Shown: in pieces, positions 23,637-35,924 of the stretch
Position numbering within the stretch: the first letter of the stretch is position 1
Layout of the letters: every line of letters starts with the position of its first letter
Source: Neodontobutis hainanensis
Taxonomy: Eukaryota > Chordata > Actinopteri > Gobiiformes > Odontobutidae
Length of the DNA stretch: 64,000 bases
Direction: 5' to 3'
NCBI GenBank assembly: GCA_024349245.1
Contig: JALDNG010000007.1
Coordinates: forward strand, 1,804,501-1,868,500
The notes under the pieces: model-generated
Database searches by the model: none
Seen by the model: only the letters and a program-made list of their open reading frames with translations
What the model was told of the DNA's origin: nothing
Translations under genes and position numbers: made by a program

Positions 23637-24130
23637 TGTCAGGATCTGTGTTTGTCTGTCTGTGTGTCTCCCCCTCCCCTCTGTGCTCTCCTCTCCTCAG
23701 CTGGGCAGGGCAGTCGGCACACCTGCTACCACTTACACCTCATCAACCTCTGCTTAAAGGAACCAGTCTTCCCTTCACTCAGCGCCAGTTCGTTGTCAAC
23801 ACTACTCCCAGTTAGTGTAGACGGTGTGCTCCTCGTGTTATTTGAATATTCATGTTTCTTTGTATTGTGAGAAATTGCTTACCGGCCGTGTCTTTCTCAG
23901 GTGCCACTGCCAGCTCCAGTCTGGATCCAGCCTTACCTGCTCTTCCCAAGTCTACTCGTCTGCTCCACTGGCGTCTCTCCGTAAGCCACCTTCCCGGACC
24001 TTCAGCTCGGCTCACCTCTACTCCCCGTCGGACAGTTCTCAGATTAAAATTGTGTTTATGACAAATAAACCTGATTCCCAAATTTATCAGTTCTGCGTTT
24101 GGGTCCTGCTTCTCATCCCCCACCGTGACA
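23637..24130 (+). mobile_element. Solo LTR (Gypsy-like), unit 3
   Basis: Third copy of the solo LTR, flanked by CTTTA at 23632-23636 and 24131-24135. By eye it is nearly identical to the other two. Confidence 0.85.
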
Positions 24131-25010
24131 CTTTACTTGTACATGTCAATTATTTACCAAATAAATCAACTATTTTTTTTTATTCATCATCACCAGTGTT
24201 GCTTTTAAATTGATAATTCTGTATTGTAGTTATATCAAATAGCCTAACTAATCGTTGAGCAGATAAAAAGCGACACATTTTCTAGTAAATGTATCATAAA
24301 ACATACCGTAATCCTGATAAATAGTCATTTTGCTGAAAGGCATTGGTCGTTATGTTGTAGTAATGATAAAGCCCATTGAAAATAACGTGAAAATAGAAAA
24401 TTATTAAGTCTCAACTTTTTTCTCAAAACGGTCTAGTAGTCCTGGTCAGTGGGTGCTCAGCAGATGTCTTAGTGGAAAAAGTCCAGAATTGAAGTCTTTA
24501 TTTTCAACAAATTGTTGAGTGAAACCATTGATTGTTTATACAGTGGATATAATCCGCCCATTGGTCCACTATTTACTGATATTGTCGTTGTGGATTGGCA
24601 ATAAAATGACCGTTACATCCGGGATTTTCGGCTTTTACTCCATAGTAAAAGTTTTTAGATAGCATAAACGAACATATTAATCAATCCCCCCCCAGAGTTG
24701 TCATGTAGTAAAATCTTAGCTCTAGAGACCGGAGCCATCTTTTGTACCAGGCTGTAAACATGATTTTTACACTTGTAAAGTCGCCATTGGGTTTCTCCTT
24801 ATATTTCCGCTTTTGGTGCCTGCTCTCTGGTGGACGGTGGTATATCGCCGTATTTCGTTGTATTTTGCCGTATTTTCGCGCCCTTACGCGAGGACTATTT
24901 AGGAGGTTCCATGGGAGACGCTTGATAACAGTTTCTCACAGCCAGAAGTTTGCAAGTTTGCAATGATGCTTTTACGCTCGAACAGATGAACTTAGTTGTA
25001 ACCGAATATA

Positions 25011-25454
25011 ATGTACTTTAACAGACTGCAGGTGGTGGTCAAAGACAGGCAGAGAGCACCACTAAAGCTTGTGCAACAACAATCCGGACACAGACTTACA
25101 GCTAAGAATAAATACAGATTTATGAGACAGTTTTATCCTCAGTCCCCTGAAAGATTTGTGCTGACCTATCCTGATTTGCTCAGGATGTTTTCTAATCTAT
25201 TCTCTACTGCTATGCCTCGTCAAACTCACTCTGATTTAGACTTAAAGTGGCTTCATGCTCTGTTTTTCACACATCTACGTCTACTCAAAACTAAAATAGT
25301 TTTATCATTAGGAAGATTTTTAGTCTCACTCAGTAAGTGCCACACATGCCAAATGAGGAAGAATAAAATAGATGAAATGCAAAGTAAAGGGGATAAGAAA
25401 GAAAAAACAAAACAGAGATATGTTTTTTATTATGTGTTTAAATGTTTTAAATAA
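25011..25454 (+). CDS. Unit-encoded 147-codon ORF, hypothetical (unit 3)
   Basis: Copy 3 of the unrecognised ORF, same predicted protein. Identity between copies does not by itself show selection, because the non-coding parts are almost as similar. Confidence 0.3.
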   Translation: MYFNRLQVVVKDRQRAPLKLVQQQSGHRLTAKNKYRFMRQFYPQSPERFVLTYPDLLRMFSNLFSTAMPRQTHSDLDLKWLHALFFTHLRLLKTKIVLSLGRFLVSLSKCHTCQMRKNKIDEMQSKGDKKEKTKQRYVFYYVFKCFK

Positions 25455-26246
25455 TTATGTAAACTCAAATGTTCATATATATTCTCCCCAGACTAAACTC
25501 ACTGGCCTCATTTGTTTTTATGCTTTTAGGAGATGATAGAGATAATATTAGAAGCTAAACATCACAAGATTTATTTTGAATGTGGATCTTTTTAATACAC
25601 GTGACAGTCTGATATAGCAGACATTTCTAGATACATTTGTACTGCATTTGTTTCATTACTGTCTCTGTTTGCAGGTGAAAATAGGAGCCATGCTGTAGAT
25701 GAGGTGACGAAAAGCAGTGTGTTCATTAAACTTCTCTTTTACTGCATAAAACTTCTCTGTTTTTATTATACTTTATATTCATACTTTATACTTTAAATGC
25801 ACATGAAGGGAACATAATTTACAACAAGAAGACTCATTTCACTGTTTTGAATTGAAAAAAAAAAAAACACACCAGAAAACCACTTGTTCAACCCAAAACC
25901 AAAATTGTGAATCCATGATTACGCTCACCAAATCCGGAGACACCTGACTGACTTTGTAAATAACTTTGCATCAAAGCAAAGAAATGATCCTTGAAAGTGG
26001 ACAGTCGGCAGGGTTGAACAATGTGGTGAGTTTAGGAGGTGATGAGAGATACCACTGCAGCTCAATTCATCCAAGGCTAATGTTGGTCATGCAATGAACA
26101 GCTGCCGTAAGAACCAGGGCAGGACCAGCACACACAGGCTGCAGGGAAATTGGATGTAGCGTGTCATCTCTAAGAGCAGAGTTTCCTGCTATTGGAGCAG
26201 ACATTTGTTGTCTACGGGTGGAAGGGCGAAGCTTGGCCACGTGAAA

Positions 26247-26260
26247 CCACTAGGTGGCAG
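26247..26260 (+). promoter_or_regulatory. CTCF-like core motif, unit 3
   Basis: Third copy of the CTCF-core match, about 55 bp before the private MITE insertion of this unit. Confidence 0.4.
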
Positions 26261-26314
26261 TATTAACACCCGAAATAGCGGGTCCCACATTTGGGCCAAC
26301 TGCTGGATATTTGC

Positions 26315-26657
26315 TAGCCTGGTTCTACCAGACTCTCGTACATTTCATTTGTACAGAGAGTCTGGCCTTGCTCCATTGACAAGCGTTTACTTCCTTGTAT
26401 GCGGGAACTCTGTTGAAGTTTAAAACTATTGGATCTGCCCAGAGTCACAGGATCTGCCATAGCCAATCGCTAACGTGTGGTCGTGACGTATGTCATGCGC
26501 CGAAACCGACTGGAAACAACAAGTCACTCCCTCTGTTCGCTGATTGGTCCTACAAAAAATTGATTTCTAGAAACCTAAGAATATACAGCGATCCCAGACT
26601 AAGTACTAAAGCGAAATGAAATTGAGCGGAAGTACGTAGGAGGGCGGAGCCAGGCTA
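26315..26657. mobile_element. 343-bp MITE private to unit 3
   Basis: The insertion begins TAGCCTGGTTC and ends GAGCCAGGCTA, forming short terminal inverted repeats. It is flanked by the direct repeat GATATTTGC (26306-26314 and 26658-26666; 8 or 9 bp depending on where the end is drawn). Units 1 and 2 show the empty site CTGGATATTTGCACTC, giving unusually clean proof of insertion. The duplication length and ends suggest a hAT-like non-autonomous element, but the family assignment is tentative. Short ORFs across it are incidental. Confidence 0.85.
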
Positions 26658-27555
26658 GATATTTGCACTCTTACGGTTTTAAAACTTTAGCCAGGTAACA
26701 AGGTTAAGACACACGACAGAATAATAGAACATAGTCTGTTTCAACACTTTACACCATGGCTATGGTATTATTAATTCATTTATTAAATGCTTGCTATAAC
26801 GCACCCGTTGAAAATACAGTGGAGCCATAGAGTGGTGCACTATGGGGCGCTGTTTGTAAAGCGGCTCACGCTGAAAATAACAGCAACATTTTGTCACATT
26901 TAGCTTCAAACAATGTTTAAAAAACTGGTATGAATTTTTGACGGTCATTTTTTATCACATTTACAACAATATTTGTCGACTTAAAGATATTTTAAAATAG
27001 TTAAATCTAAATATTAAATGTTAAATCTAAATATTAAATGTTACACCTAAATGTTAAATATTAAATCTAAATGTTAAATCTAAATGTAAATGTTAAATGT
27101 AAATGCTAAATAGAAATATAAAGTTAATATAAATGTTAAATATAAATATAAATGTTAAATATAAATATAAATATAAATGTTGAAGCTAAATGTTTCGTGT
27201 GAAACTAAATATTTAACTAATATGTCAATTCAAACTGCCGACAACCGGAAGTGCCAAAATAAAAGCTCGATGAGGTCAGTGTGCGTTTATAGCATCGTGT
27301 CAAATAAGAAACGAATAAAAAAACATCTCATCCGAGGAAATTGACTCTTGGACATGGTTTATCGTGATAATAACTACCTAAAGTAATAAACACGTTTGGA
27401 GAAACTGTATTTGAAGAGAAGGCTAGTGTCAATTTAATGAAAAGTGCGGGACTTATGATTACCTGTAGCCATAATAGCCGGCCACAAGGGGTCTCACTTT
27501 GACTGAATGTTATGTCCTCAACTTTTTATTTACTATCTATGCTCAACTCATGCTG

Positions 27556-27993
27556 ATGAGATGTTTTTTATTCGTTTCTTATTTGACACGATGCTATAAA
27601 CACACGCGCTTTTATTTTGGCACTTCCGGTTGTCGGCATTTTGAATTTGCATATTAGTTAAATATTTAGTTTCACACAAAACATTTAGCTTCAACATTTA
27701 TATTTAAATTTAAATTTAACATTTATATTTAGATTTAACATTTACATTTAACATTTAGATTTAACATTTACTTTCAGATTTAACATTTAACATTTAGGTG
27801 TAACATTTAATATTTAGATTTAACATTTAATATTTAGATTTAACTATTTAAAATATCTTTAAGTTGACAAATATTGTTGTAAATGTGATAAAAAAAAGTG
27901 ACATACCAGTTTTTTAAACATTGTTTGAAGCTAAATGTGACAAAATGTTGCTGTTATTTTCAGCGTGAGCCGCTTTACAAACGGCGCCCCATA
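27556..27993 (-). repeat. Right inverted arm, unit 3 (truncated)
   Basis: Only the inner 438 bp of the right arm remain, ending GGCGCCCCATA. The outer 600 bp or so, with the regulatory motifs, are replaced by a Tc1/mariner fragment. Several small deletions set this arm apart from those of units 1 and 2. Confidence 0.83.
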
Positions 27994-28472
27994 TTTATGG
28001 TCAAAAACCTAAGGAAAATCCACATGCAGAAAAGATTTGTTTGGGTCAAGAAACACAAAGAATGGACATTAGACCAGTGGAAATCTGTTTTCCTGAACAT
28101 CTGATTTTTGAGATGGTTCGGTTGACATGGACCACAGGGTGAAGGCAAAACAGCCAATAGGTATGTCTCAGCACCTCTGGGAACTCCTTCAAGACTGTTA
28201 GAAAACAATTCCAGGTGACGACCTCATGAAGCTGATTGAGAATGACAAGAGTGTGCAAAGCTGTCATCAAAGCAAAAGGGGGCTACTTAAAATAATCTAA
28301 AATATAAAACACATTCTGGTTTGTTTAACACTTTTTTGTTTACTACATAATTTTATATATGTTCCTCCATAGTTCTGATGTATTTAGTATGGATCTACAA
28401 TGTAGAAGTAATAAAAAAAAAGTTAAACCATTGAATGGGAAGGTATGTCCAAATCTTTGACTGGTAGTGTAC
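27994..28472 (+). mobile_element. Tc1/mariner remnant (3' half, internally deleted)
   Basis: The plus strand encodes KHKEWTLDQWKSV, a classic Tc1-family transposase segment, just upstream of where its catalytic core would be. It then jumps to the C-terminal part: the cDNA-like string ending in the LWELLQDC-type and IKAKGG-type region is recognisable around 28155-28280, with frameshifts. The right end GGTATGTCCAAATCTTTGACTGG resembles the Tc1 inverted repeat. No left end is present, and the remnant abuts the truncated unit 3. It is non-functional. Confidence 0.8.
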
Positions 28473-28576
28473 CTACATTCTGTATATTAAATCTGACCAG
28501 GGACGGTATGAGTCTGACTTGAGAGATTTAAACTGATTTCTGACAACATATAAACTTTGCTTTAAAACAACTATAC

Positions 28577-28845
28577 ATGGTGGCAGTATAGCACAGTGGG
28601 TAGAGTGGCCGTCCTTCGACTGGCGGGTGGGTGGTTTGATCCCCGCTCAAAACATCCCAAAACATCATAACATCCCGCTCTCCCCCGCATAATGTCGTTG
28701 TGTCCTTGGGCAAGACACTCAACCTACATTGCCTCCAGTGATGTTCTGTAACACTGGTAATAGTTTAATGTATGTAAAGCACTTAGAGTGCCTACTACAC
28801 TAGGTGGAAAAGCACTATATAAAGATTATTATTATTAAACAAATT
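28577..28845 (+). mobile_element. tRNA-derived SINE
   Basis: The head has tRNA-like A-box (TAGCACAGTGGGTAGAGTGG) and B-box (GGTTTGATCCCCGC) sequences. The tail, GTAAAGCACTTAGAGTGCC followed by AAAAGCACTATATAAAG and (ATT)n, is a LINE-type 3' tail common in fish SINEs. It shares its body with a second copy at 59786. It is not a true tRNA gene: there is no cloverleaf 3' half beyond the B-box. Confidence 0.8.
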
Positions 28846-30150
28846 AAAATGGTCTCAACTTTTGTAAAACCTATGTGTCAAATGTGTTAACATAGCAGAT
28901 GAGTTTAAAATAAGAAAATGTGTCATTGACCTAGCAATAATTTTAATAATGCTCTTGTCTTTATGATCCTCCTTTAAAAAAAAATAAAACAGAACAAAAT
29001 TGCAAATGACAAAAAGAAAGATCTTGATTTTTAATTTCTACTTGGGGCACACATGCCACTGCATTAAGAGACACTTTTTCTGAATATCAATATTTTTTGG
29101 ACTAGTCACCATCACCACTAACACTCAAGCATTTTTGTTTATTCTTTAAAACAGAATTTCTTTATTTATGTTGTGAGACATTTTAATATTCCTTATATTC
29201 TGTAACCTACTGTCATTGCAACAAAGTGCCTCCATATTACTGGATATGAATGACTCAAAGAATGGATTATTACCAGCTGGGCATTTGAGTTTATAATAAG
29301 TGAACAAAAACCTATTCACAGTTTACGACAGCACAGACCTCTCAGGACTTCAGGGGGTGTTGTTACAATAGCTCCCAGACAGACTTTTTTCACCAGATAG
29401 TCGACTGCTGTGTGTCTTGTGAGAGCTACTTTTAGATAGTTATGTGTGAAGCAACCCCCAAACCAGAGCTTAGATCATCATTCAGTCAGTAAGGTTCAAC
29501 CTACAAATAAAAGAAAATGTGAAGCCATCACATTACAATGTGTCTTACAGTTACAGGAGCAGGTTCTCAGCAGACTTTGATGCATGGATTAAACATTTCT
29601 GTTGCTAAACCACTCACGCCTTGACTGGGTCATATGTGCAGAGCAGCATGAAGGTTTTACAGTTTTCCTTTTTTGGCATGATTTTCAAAGACCTGATCAG
29701 CTGTTTTCTTGTCCACACCAAATCTGGAAAGAATACTGGCTAATTTATGGCAATAGGCTTATAGAAAAGCAAATCTGATTTTCATTGGCAAAGTCTATTG
29801 TTCATTTGTAGCCTATAAGCACCTCTTGAAATTAATGTCAGTTATATCTTTTTGTGACAGTTTGCAAATATAGTTACAGTTTATTGAAGTATACAGTTTA
29901 CCATTTTACTTTTGGAATCAGTGAGAAGTGTGTTTACTACATTCAAATACAGGAGTTGGTCCAAATAAAAAGTGTTTTAATGCGATTACGTAAAGGTTTG
30001 TTTGTAGTATGTGGGTCACTCTGCTCATTGCTCCAAGCCGTGCGTGCAGGAGTTGTGAAGAGTTTAGAGTCTGAGTCTCCCCCTCTTGCTGGGATCATAT
30101 GCTGCACCTTACAATGAGTTGCCATTACGAGTCCAGCGGCTCAAGTGGAA
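28846..30150. other. Intergenic, 5' of the slc2a11-type gene
   Basis: A+T-rich sequence with no convincing exon or known repeat. Short ORFs around 29854-30125 overlap each other on both strands and have no splice or codon support. The promoter of the following gene probably lies in the last few hundred bases, but no clear TATA or Inr element could be assigned. Confidence 0.5.
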
Positions 30151-30204
30151 GAGGCATCACAAATAATTTAGGCTACTCAAGCATCATTCAGAACAGCTCC
30201 TGAA

Positions 30205-33200
30205 ATGAACTTCAGTGAGGAATCTGAACCAAAGAAAGAAGTAAGTTGTAGCCTAACTAACTGTTTGCCGAGACTTACCAGCTCAGTCAAGTTTATAATG
30301 TGTGTTGGGATGCATTCTTGACTCAATTCAGTCAGGCACAGTGCTTTGTAGTAGACCTAAGATATCAATGAGTGTCAATTTAGTTATGCTTCTTATAGAC
30401 CACTGTATTGGTTTATAGGTGATGCCTGCAATTCTTTACATTTACTTTATTTACTTAAGTACTTTACAATAGGCTGGCCTCTCATAGTTTATTGGCAACA
30501 AAGTGCAATAAGATAATGTAGCCTTTGTAACTGGAGCATATGTCAAACATGCAGTGAATCACATTTACATCAAGATATATGTACTCTCATTATTGTTGAT
30601 ATGTTGTTAATATTTAAAACAGATTTTCTTAGGAGAATGGTTCGTGGGATTATGAAGATAACATTTTTTTTATTTTAACGTGTAATGGGCATTCACGTTG
30701 CCTAGAACAACTGCACTTCCTAAGTTGAAGCATAGGGGGAAGCAGCAGTTCACACACAGACTCACTGTGAGGGACACTGCTCTGTGGCAGCTCTTTACGT
30801 CTGGTGGACACACTCTCACCAGTGGAGTGGCTTAACCTGGGGGTAATCAATATACATGTCTGTCAAATGTTAGTTTTAGGAAGCCGGTTTGGAATTCAAT
30901 AACGCTGGCATCACTGTGATGAGGGTTGCACATTTACACGTGTTTTCTCACTTCTGTTAACGAATAAATCAAGTGTGCCTAATATAGTTGGCTACAGTTA
31001 AACTATCATGAAAGCACGTAGGATTCCCCCTTAATGCGCTGTCACGGTATGACAACGCATTATTAGCATCACCCACCCAATAAATTGGTTGTGCATTCTC
31101 AAATAACTCTCTCTAAGAAGGTCTTCACTCAACGCGAAGCATCCGAAACTCTTTTCTCTTTGCGCAAAACAGCAACATGTCAAAGGAAAATATGCATGAA
31201 TATCAGCCTTTGCTGGTGAAAGGATTTAAAGATAGAACTAAAAAAAGGGTATGTTGTATGTAAGGTTTTAATTTCACTAGTGTCCAGCTTCATCCAGTTT
31301 TGGATCTTGTGAATACTCAGCTCTGCTTTTTTCTCAGCTTCCTAACAGATCACTGTTGCTGGCTGCTGGTGCTGCTTGTATTGGTGGAACATTTCAATAT
31401 GGATACAATATTTCTGTCATCAATGCTCCAACTACGGTAATGACATAATTTAATACCAAAGATATTTCAACCACAGAGAGTGACAGGGACTTGGACAAAA
31501 TACTCAAAATAACACTTGTAAAAACCTCTGTTAGATCTGTGCTCTGAATGCTGCACATTGATCTGTTAAATGGTCAAATGTGCTAGACATAGGCTACCAT
31601 TCCATTGGTTTACTTTTTTACTGTCTTAGTATGTGCACAAGTTTATAAACCAAACATGGATGGAGCGCTACCAGAAAAGCATTTCAGAAGATGTCCTCAC
31701 CCTGTTGTGGTCTACTATAGTGTCCATATTCACTCTGGGAGGACTCATCGGAGTGTCTATTGGAAGTACTCTGTCTGTAATTCTGGGCAGGTAGGATTAA
31801 TAAATTTCTTTAATTTAACATAAATGTTGTTACAGTGAGAATAACAATCTGATCTAGATCTACTCTATCGTTGTTCAAGGAAAGGGACGCTGTTGACCAA
31901 CAATGTGTTTGCCCTGATGGCTGCATTGTTGATGGGTCTGAGCCGGCCAACAGGATTATTTGAATTACTCATCATTGGACGTTTTTTCACCGGAATACAA
32001 GCAGGTTAATATTTTATTTATTTATAAATAATACATTTTATAGCAATAATCAATTTCAGCTGTTTAATACATTTTTATTTTTAAAGGCATTGCAATCTGT
32101 GTTCAACCTCTGTATTTGGGGGAAATAGCTCCCACTGCACTCCGTGGTGCCATGGGAATGGGAACCTCCATTTTCATAACTGGTGGAATTTTGACTGGTC
32201 AAGTAATGGGTCTGAGGTAAATGTTGTATCATGTTTCATTTGTAACCTTTCTATGAAAAACAAAAGCTTTCTTTGATATAGTTTAAACTAGATACTGTTG
32301 ACGTATTGCCATGTTGTGGCACTTTCAGGGAATTCCTTGGCAGAGAAGAGTACTGGCCTCTCCTGCTCTCCACCACATGTATCCCAGCACTGTTGCAGCT
32401 ACTCATCCTTCCCTTTTTCCCTGAAAGCCCACGATACCTTCTTATCAATAAAGGAGACACTGAGGGATGCAAGAAAGGTAAAAGGGCAGTTTTGCATATA
32501 AATAATTTGTTTATTGCACATGACAGGACACAACAGTATGAGTCTTTGTTGCAAATCACCACATAGACAGACATTTGACTTTGTGGTCCTGAGTTCAATC
32601 ATGTGATCACATTCTAGTGACGCTACAATGGTTTTTAGAGAACAACCTCAAAACAGTCGACCCCTGTAGTCAGATCAGATGAGAGTGGTGTGTAGGATAA
32701 TCACTTGTGTCATGTGATTTTTCCTGCAGCGCTGAAACAGCTTCATGGTACTGATGGATGTGACATTGAAAGGGAGGATATTGAGAAGGAGAAGATTAGT
32801 TCAGTTGGATTTCAGTCAAAGAAACCCTGGGAGCTTTTCACTGACCGCAGTGTGCGCTGGCAGCTTCTCACCATCATTCTGCTCAATGCTGCTCAGCAGC
32901 TCAACGGCATCAATGCTGTACGTCCTCATTGAGTTCAATCACTTCAACTGTCTCAAGTTTTATGTCCTGCTGTTGCTCATTCAGTGTATTCTTTTTACCT
33001 TAAGTAACACTGTTTTAAGGTTTAAAGAATTCATTTTGTCTTTGTTGCAGATATACTTTTATGCAGACTATGTGTTTAGGCAGTCTGGAATTCCTGAAGA
33101 TAAAATACGATATGTGACGGTTGGGACCGGAGCGTGTGAATGCCTTACTGCTTTAACATGTGTAAGTAATAGTCTTTTCAGTATAAAAAATATTATGCTG

Positions 33201-34074
33201 AACACCCATAAAAAATAAAGTACTTTATGTACTACAGCAGCATTTAATCAAACAAATCAGAGATTTCACAGAGATTTCACAAGTCAGGTGTTCTTGTGAC
33301 ATGTGTGTCTCACAGGGTATGCTTATCGAATGTCTGGGAAGAAAAGTGCTCATCATTGGAGGATACAGCCTTATGAGCATCTGTTGTGTTTTATTCACAC
33401 TCACGCTCAGCTTTCAGGTAATTAACCTCGTAACATTTCTTTGTTCAGATGCTTATTCAACCATATTTTATGTTTATTCTCTCTTTGTATTTTGTTCACC
33501 CAGGATGCCAATCCAGTTATCCCATATTTGAGCATGGCATGTATTTTTGCATTTATCCTCAGTTTTGGTCTTGGGCCAGGTAACTAATTAAATTATTCTA
33601 ACTATGTGCATACAGTGATTACTATTGTACAACAACCAGCTGAGATTTCTCTCTTTGTTTCACATGAAGGTGGTGTGACCAATATCTTGACTACTGAATT
33701 ATTCACACAAGCCTCACGTCCCGCTGCGTACATGATAGCTGGGTCTGTGAACTGGTCCAGTTTATTTTTCATTAGCCTGCTGTTCCCCTTTATTGTGGTA
33801 CGTATACAATCGCCACCATTATTTACTGTTATAAGAGCACAAGTTTGTAGTTTTACACAACTTTCTGTTCTTTCTCACACAGCTCGGGCTGCAGCAGTAT
33901 TGTTTCCTAGTTTTTCTGGTGGTCTCCTCTTTTGTAGTGATATACATATTTTTTGTCGTCCCTGAAACCAAGAACAAGACGTTTCTTGAAATTCAAAATG
34001 AGTTTCAATCATCAGACAGGAAGTCAAACCATGTTGATGGAGCAGGGGCAAATCTCTTGTCAACTTCTATATAA
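30205..34074 (+). CDS. slc2a11: Class II facilitative sugar transporter, SLC2A11 (GLUT11)-like
   Basis: Twelve coding exons give 510 residues: 31177-31248, 31338-31436, 31630-31790, 31880-32004, 32087-32216, 32329-32477, 32730-32917, 33051-33161, 33316-33417, 33504-33579, 33670-33797, 33883-34074. An alternative first exon, 30205-30240 (MNFSEESEPKKE), has a strong donor and the same phase. Family marks are GGTFQYGYNISVINAP in the first membrane helix, PESPRYLL after helix 6 (about residue 230), QQLNGINA in helix 7 (about 301-308) and PETKNKTF after helix 12 (about 473). The first-helix motif points to the GLUT5/7/9/11 class, closest to GLUT11; transport substrate (glucose or fructose) is from family knowledge. 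A polyadenylation signal lies at 34224-34229. Assignment to one of the teleost slc2a11 paralogues is not possible by eye. Confidence 0.85.
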
Positions 34075-35924
34075 CAGTGACTCAGTTAGAATATGCTATT
34101 TTATTAAGTGAAAATGTTTGGCAAGTTAAGATTTAAGAGCGTTATGATAATCACTGTTACTGTAGTTGTACGATTAATCTTTAGTTTATCTGCGCACAAT
34201 AATGTTATTCTACTTTTTCAAATAATAAATAATGTTGGTTTAGAAAAACTTTTATAAAGGCTGCTGGATATTTCAAGAAAGTTCAACATTTCTTCAAATT
34301 GACTTATCCTGCAGTTGAGTGATTTTCTTTTTTTTGTATCAGTCTGGCATGTGACCTGGAGAACAAAGGCATCATTCATGTGTGTATTTAGAGGAATAGT
34401 ATCATATAAAGAATTACAAACAAACTGTAAGCGAAACACTGGAATATCTATTGAATATTGTCTTGAATTACAAATAGCAAAATAATCTTTGAACTAAAAA
34501 ATGTTTCACAATTATTGAAGGTGTAAGAAGACACTGTGCCCAGTGTGAGTTTATTATTAGATGTTAAATCTGAAATAGTATGGTTGTTTGGAGTTTATTG
34601 CTGAGAATAATGCTGTGTTTAAATCACCTGACGTATTTCTTTCAAATACCCTGTTATGTGTGGCGGCTGATAAAGTTCACTGCACTGCAAATTGCGCTAC
34701 AAACCAATATAAAATTAAAAATACAAAAGCATAATCTTGACACAAACAGCCACAATGTATTTAAAAACTAGAAAATGCTGCAGAAATTACAACATATTTA
34801 CACATGACATGACTTGTTATTAATATCATATTTGTGGTTTAAGGCTTTGATAGGCTTTTTGTTTGACGACCTGTTGTTATTCTGTCAGAAAAACATTCAA
34901 TACATTCCATCCTGCAAAGCTGACCTATAGGGCAAACGAGCTGTGTGCTCTGTGACAGCTCCATTCCTTCCATTCTTGGCTGTCTATAAGAACCTTTAAC
35001 AAAAGTGCAAGGTATAGTTAAGCCAGAAAGATGAATTTGAAGTGGCATTGCTTCTCAAACAAAAAGAGAGACACATAAAAGATTTTAATGAGATAAATGA
35101 AGCATTGTCAACTTGTCTGTAAATATTACTGAAATAGGTACAAAATTAGAGTTAATATTTTGTTCACTTTACTATGCAGCCTCTTTAACAGAAAATAAAG
35201 ATAAGAGAGTAATGAAAATTTGAAATTGAAAATTTATTTACATTTAGCTCAAAGCAACACATTCCAGAATTTGTACCAACTAAGGACTCCTGCTGCTATC
35301 TGACAGCTGTTATCTTGTATTAGATCTTGTTTGGAAAGCTGTGTTGAGCCAAGAACACTGTGTCTTTTTTCTTCATTTTGGGAAATCATCCGAATTACTT
35401 GGACGTTACATTGTTATGAGGATTTAAGGCTTTGTTGGCAATTTTATGGTAAAAAGTTACTTAGTGTTCCTTTAAGTATGCCTATTGTTATTTATCAAAT
35501 CCAAGCTTTTAGCAAATGTTTGGACACATTTAATTTTTCACATTTTGATAAAGCGTCAAGAGTTATATATAACATATATGAGAATATATGTTGCTATAGA
35601 TACATTTTCAAGACATTGTTGGGCAAGTATTAAAAATCAATTAAATAGAGTGATTGCTTTGTCATTTTGTCAGACGAATCCCCAAATCATTTTTTGGGGG
35701 GAAAATGAGATAAAAGATTCTAACAATAACAACCCTCTCGTAGCCTGTCTGGGCAGGGTAACCCTCCAGCCCAGTAGGTGGCAGTATCCCAGATTAACTA
35801 AAGAACTTGCCTAAATGCAAAGAAAAAAGTCAAGATGTCGACTTAGATTCACCATGCTTGTTTGTTGACATATATTTAATATCCATATTTGGACGTTTAC
35901 GCTGGGTATACAATTACAAAAATA
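34075..35924. other. Intergenic and 3' UTR between slc2a11 and rbm19
   Basis: The first part is the likely 3' UTR of the transporter gene (AATAAA at 34224). The rest is A+T-rich without a supported gene; the ORF at 35331-35633 has no splice context or homology that I recognise. A CTCF-like motif lies at 35771-35784, about 140 bp before the rbm19 start codon. Confidence 0.6.
35771..35784 (+). promoter_or_regulatory. CTCF-like core motif upstream of rbm19
   Basis: CCAGTAGGTGGCAG matches the CTCF core consensus CCASYAGRKGGCRS at every position. It sits between the slc2a11 3' region and the rbm19 start, a plausible domain boundary. Sequence match only. Confidence 0.4.

Larger units (their letters stand above)
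23479..27331 (+). repeat. Left inverted arm, unit 3 (with extra MITE)
   Basis: Third left arm. It carries the same three blocks plus a private MITE at 26315-26657. Its partner arm is cut short at 27993. Confidence 0.83.
18968..27993. repeat. Composite tandem unit, copy 3 of 3 (3' truncated)
   Basis: The third copy follows copies 1 and 2 up to position 27993 and then breaks inside the right inverted arm, where a Tc1/mariner remnant begins. About 1 kb of the expected unit end is missing, including the E-box/CRE region and the splice donor seen in copies 1 and 2. A 343-bp MITE (26315-26657) is private to this copy. The last part is also more diverged: about 13 bp are missing near 27900, about 21 bp in the loop near 27446 and about 12 bp near 27606. 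This end of the array has probably escaped homogenisation. Confidence 0.93.

Noticed and set aside
28577..28660. Candidate tRNA gene
   Set aside because: A- and B-boxes are present but the acceptor and anticodon stems do not form, and a SINE body follows. The same head recurs at 59786.
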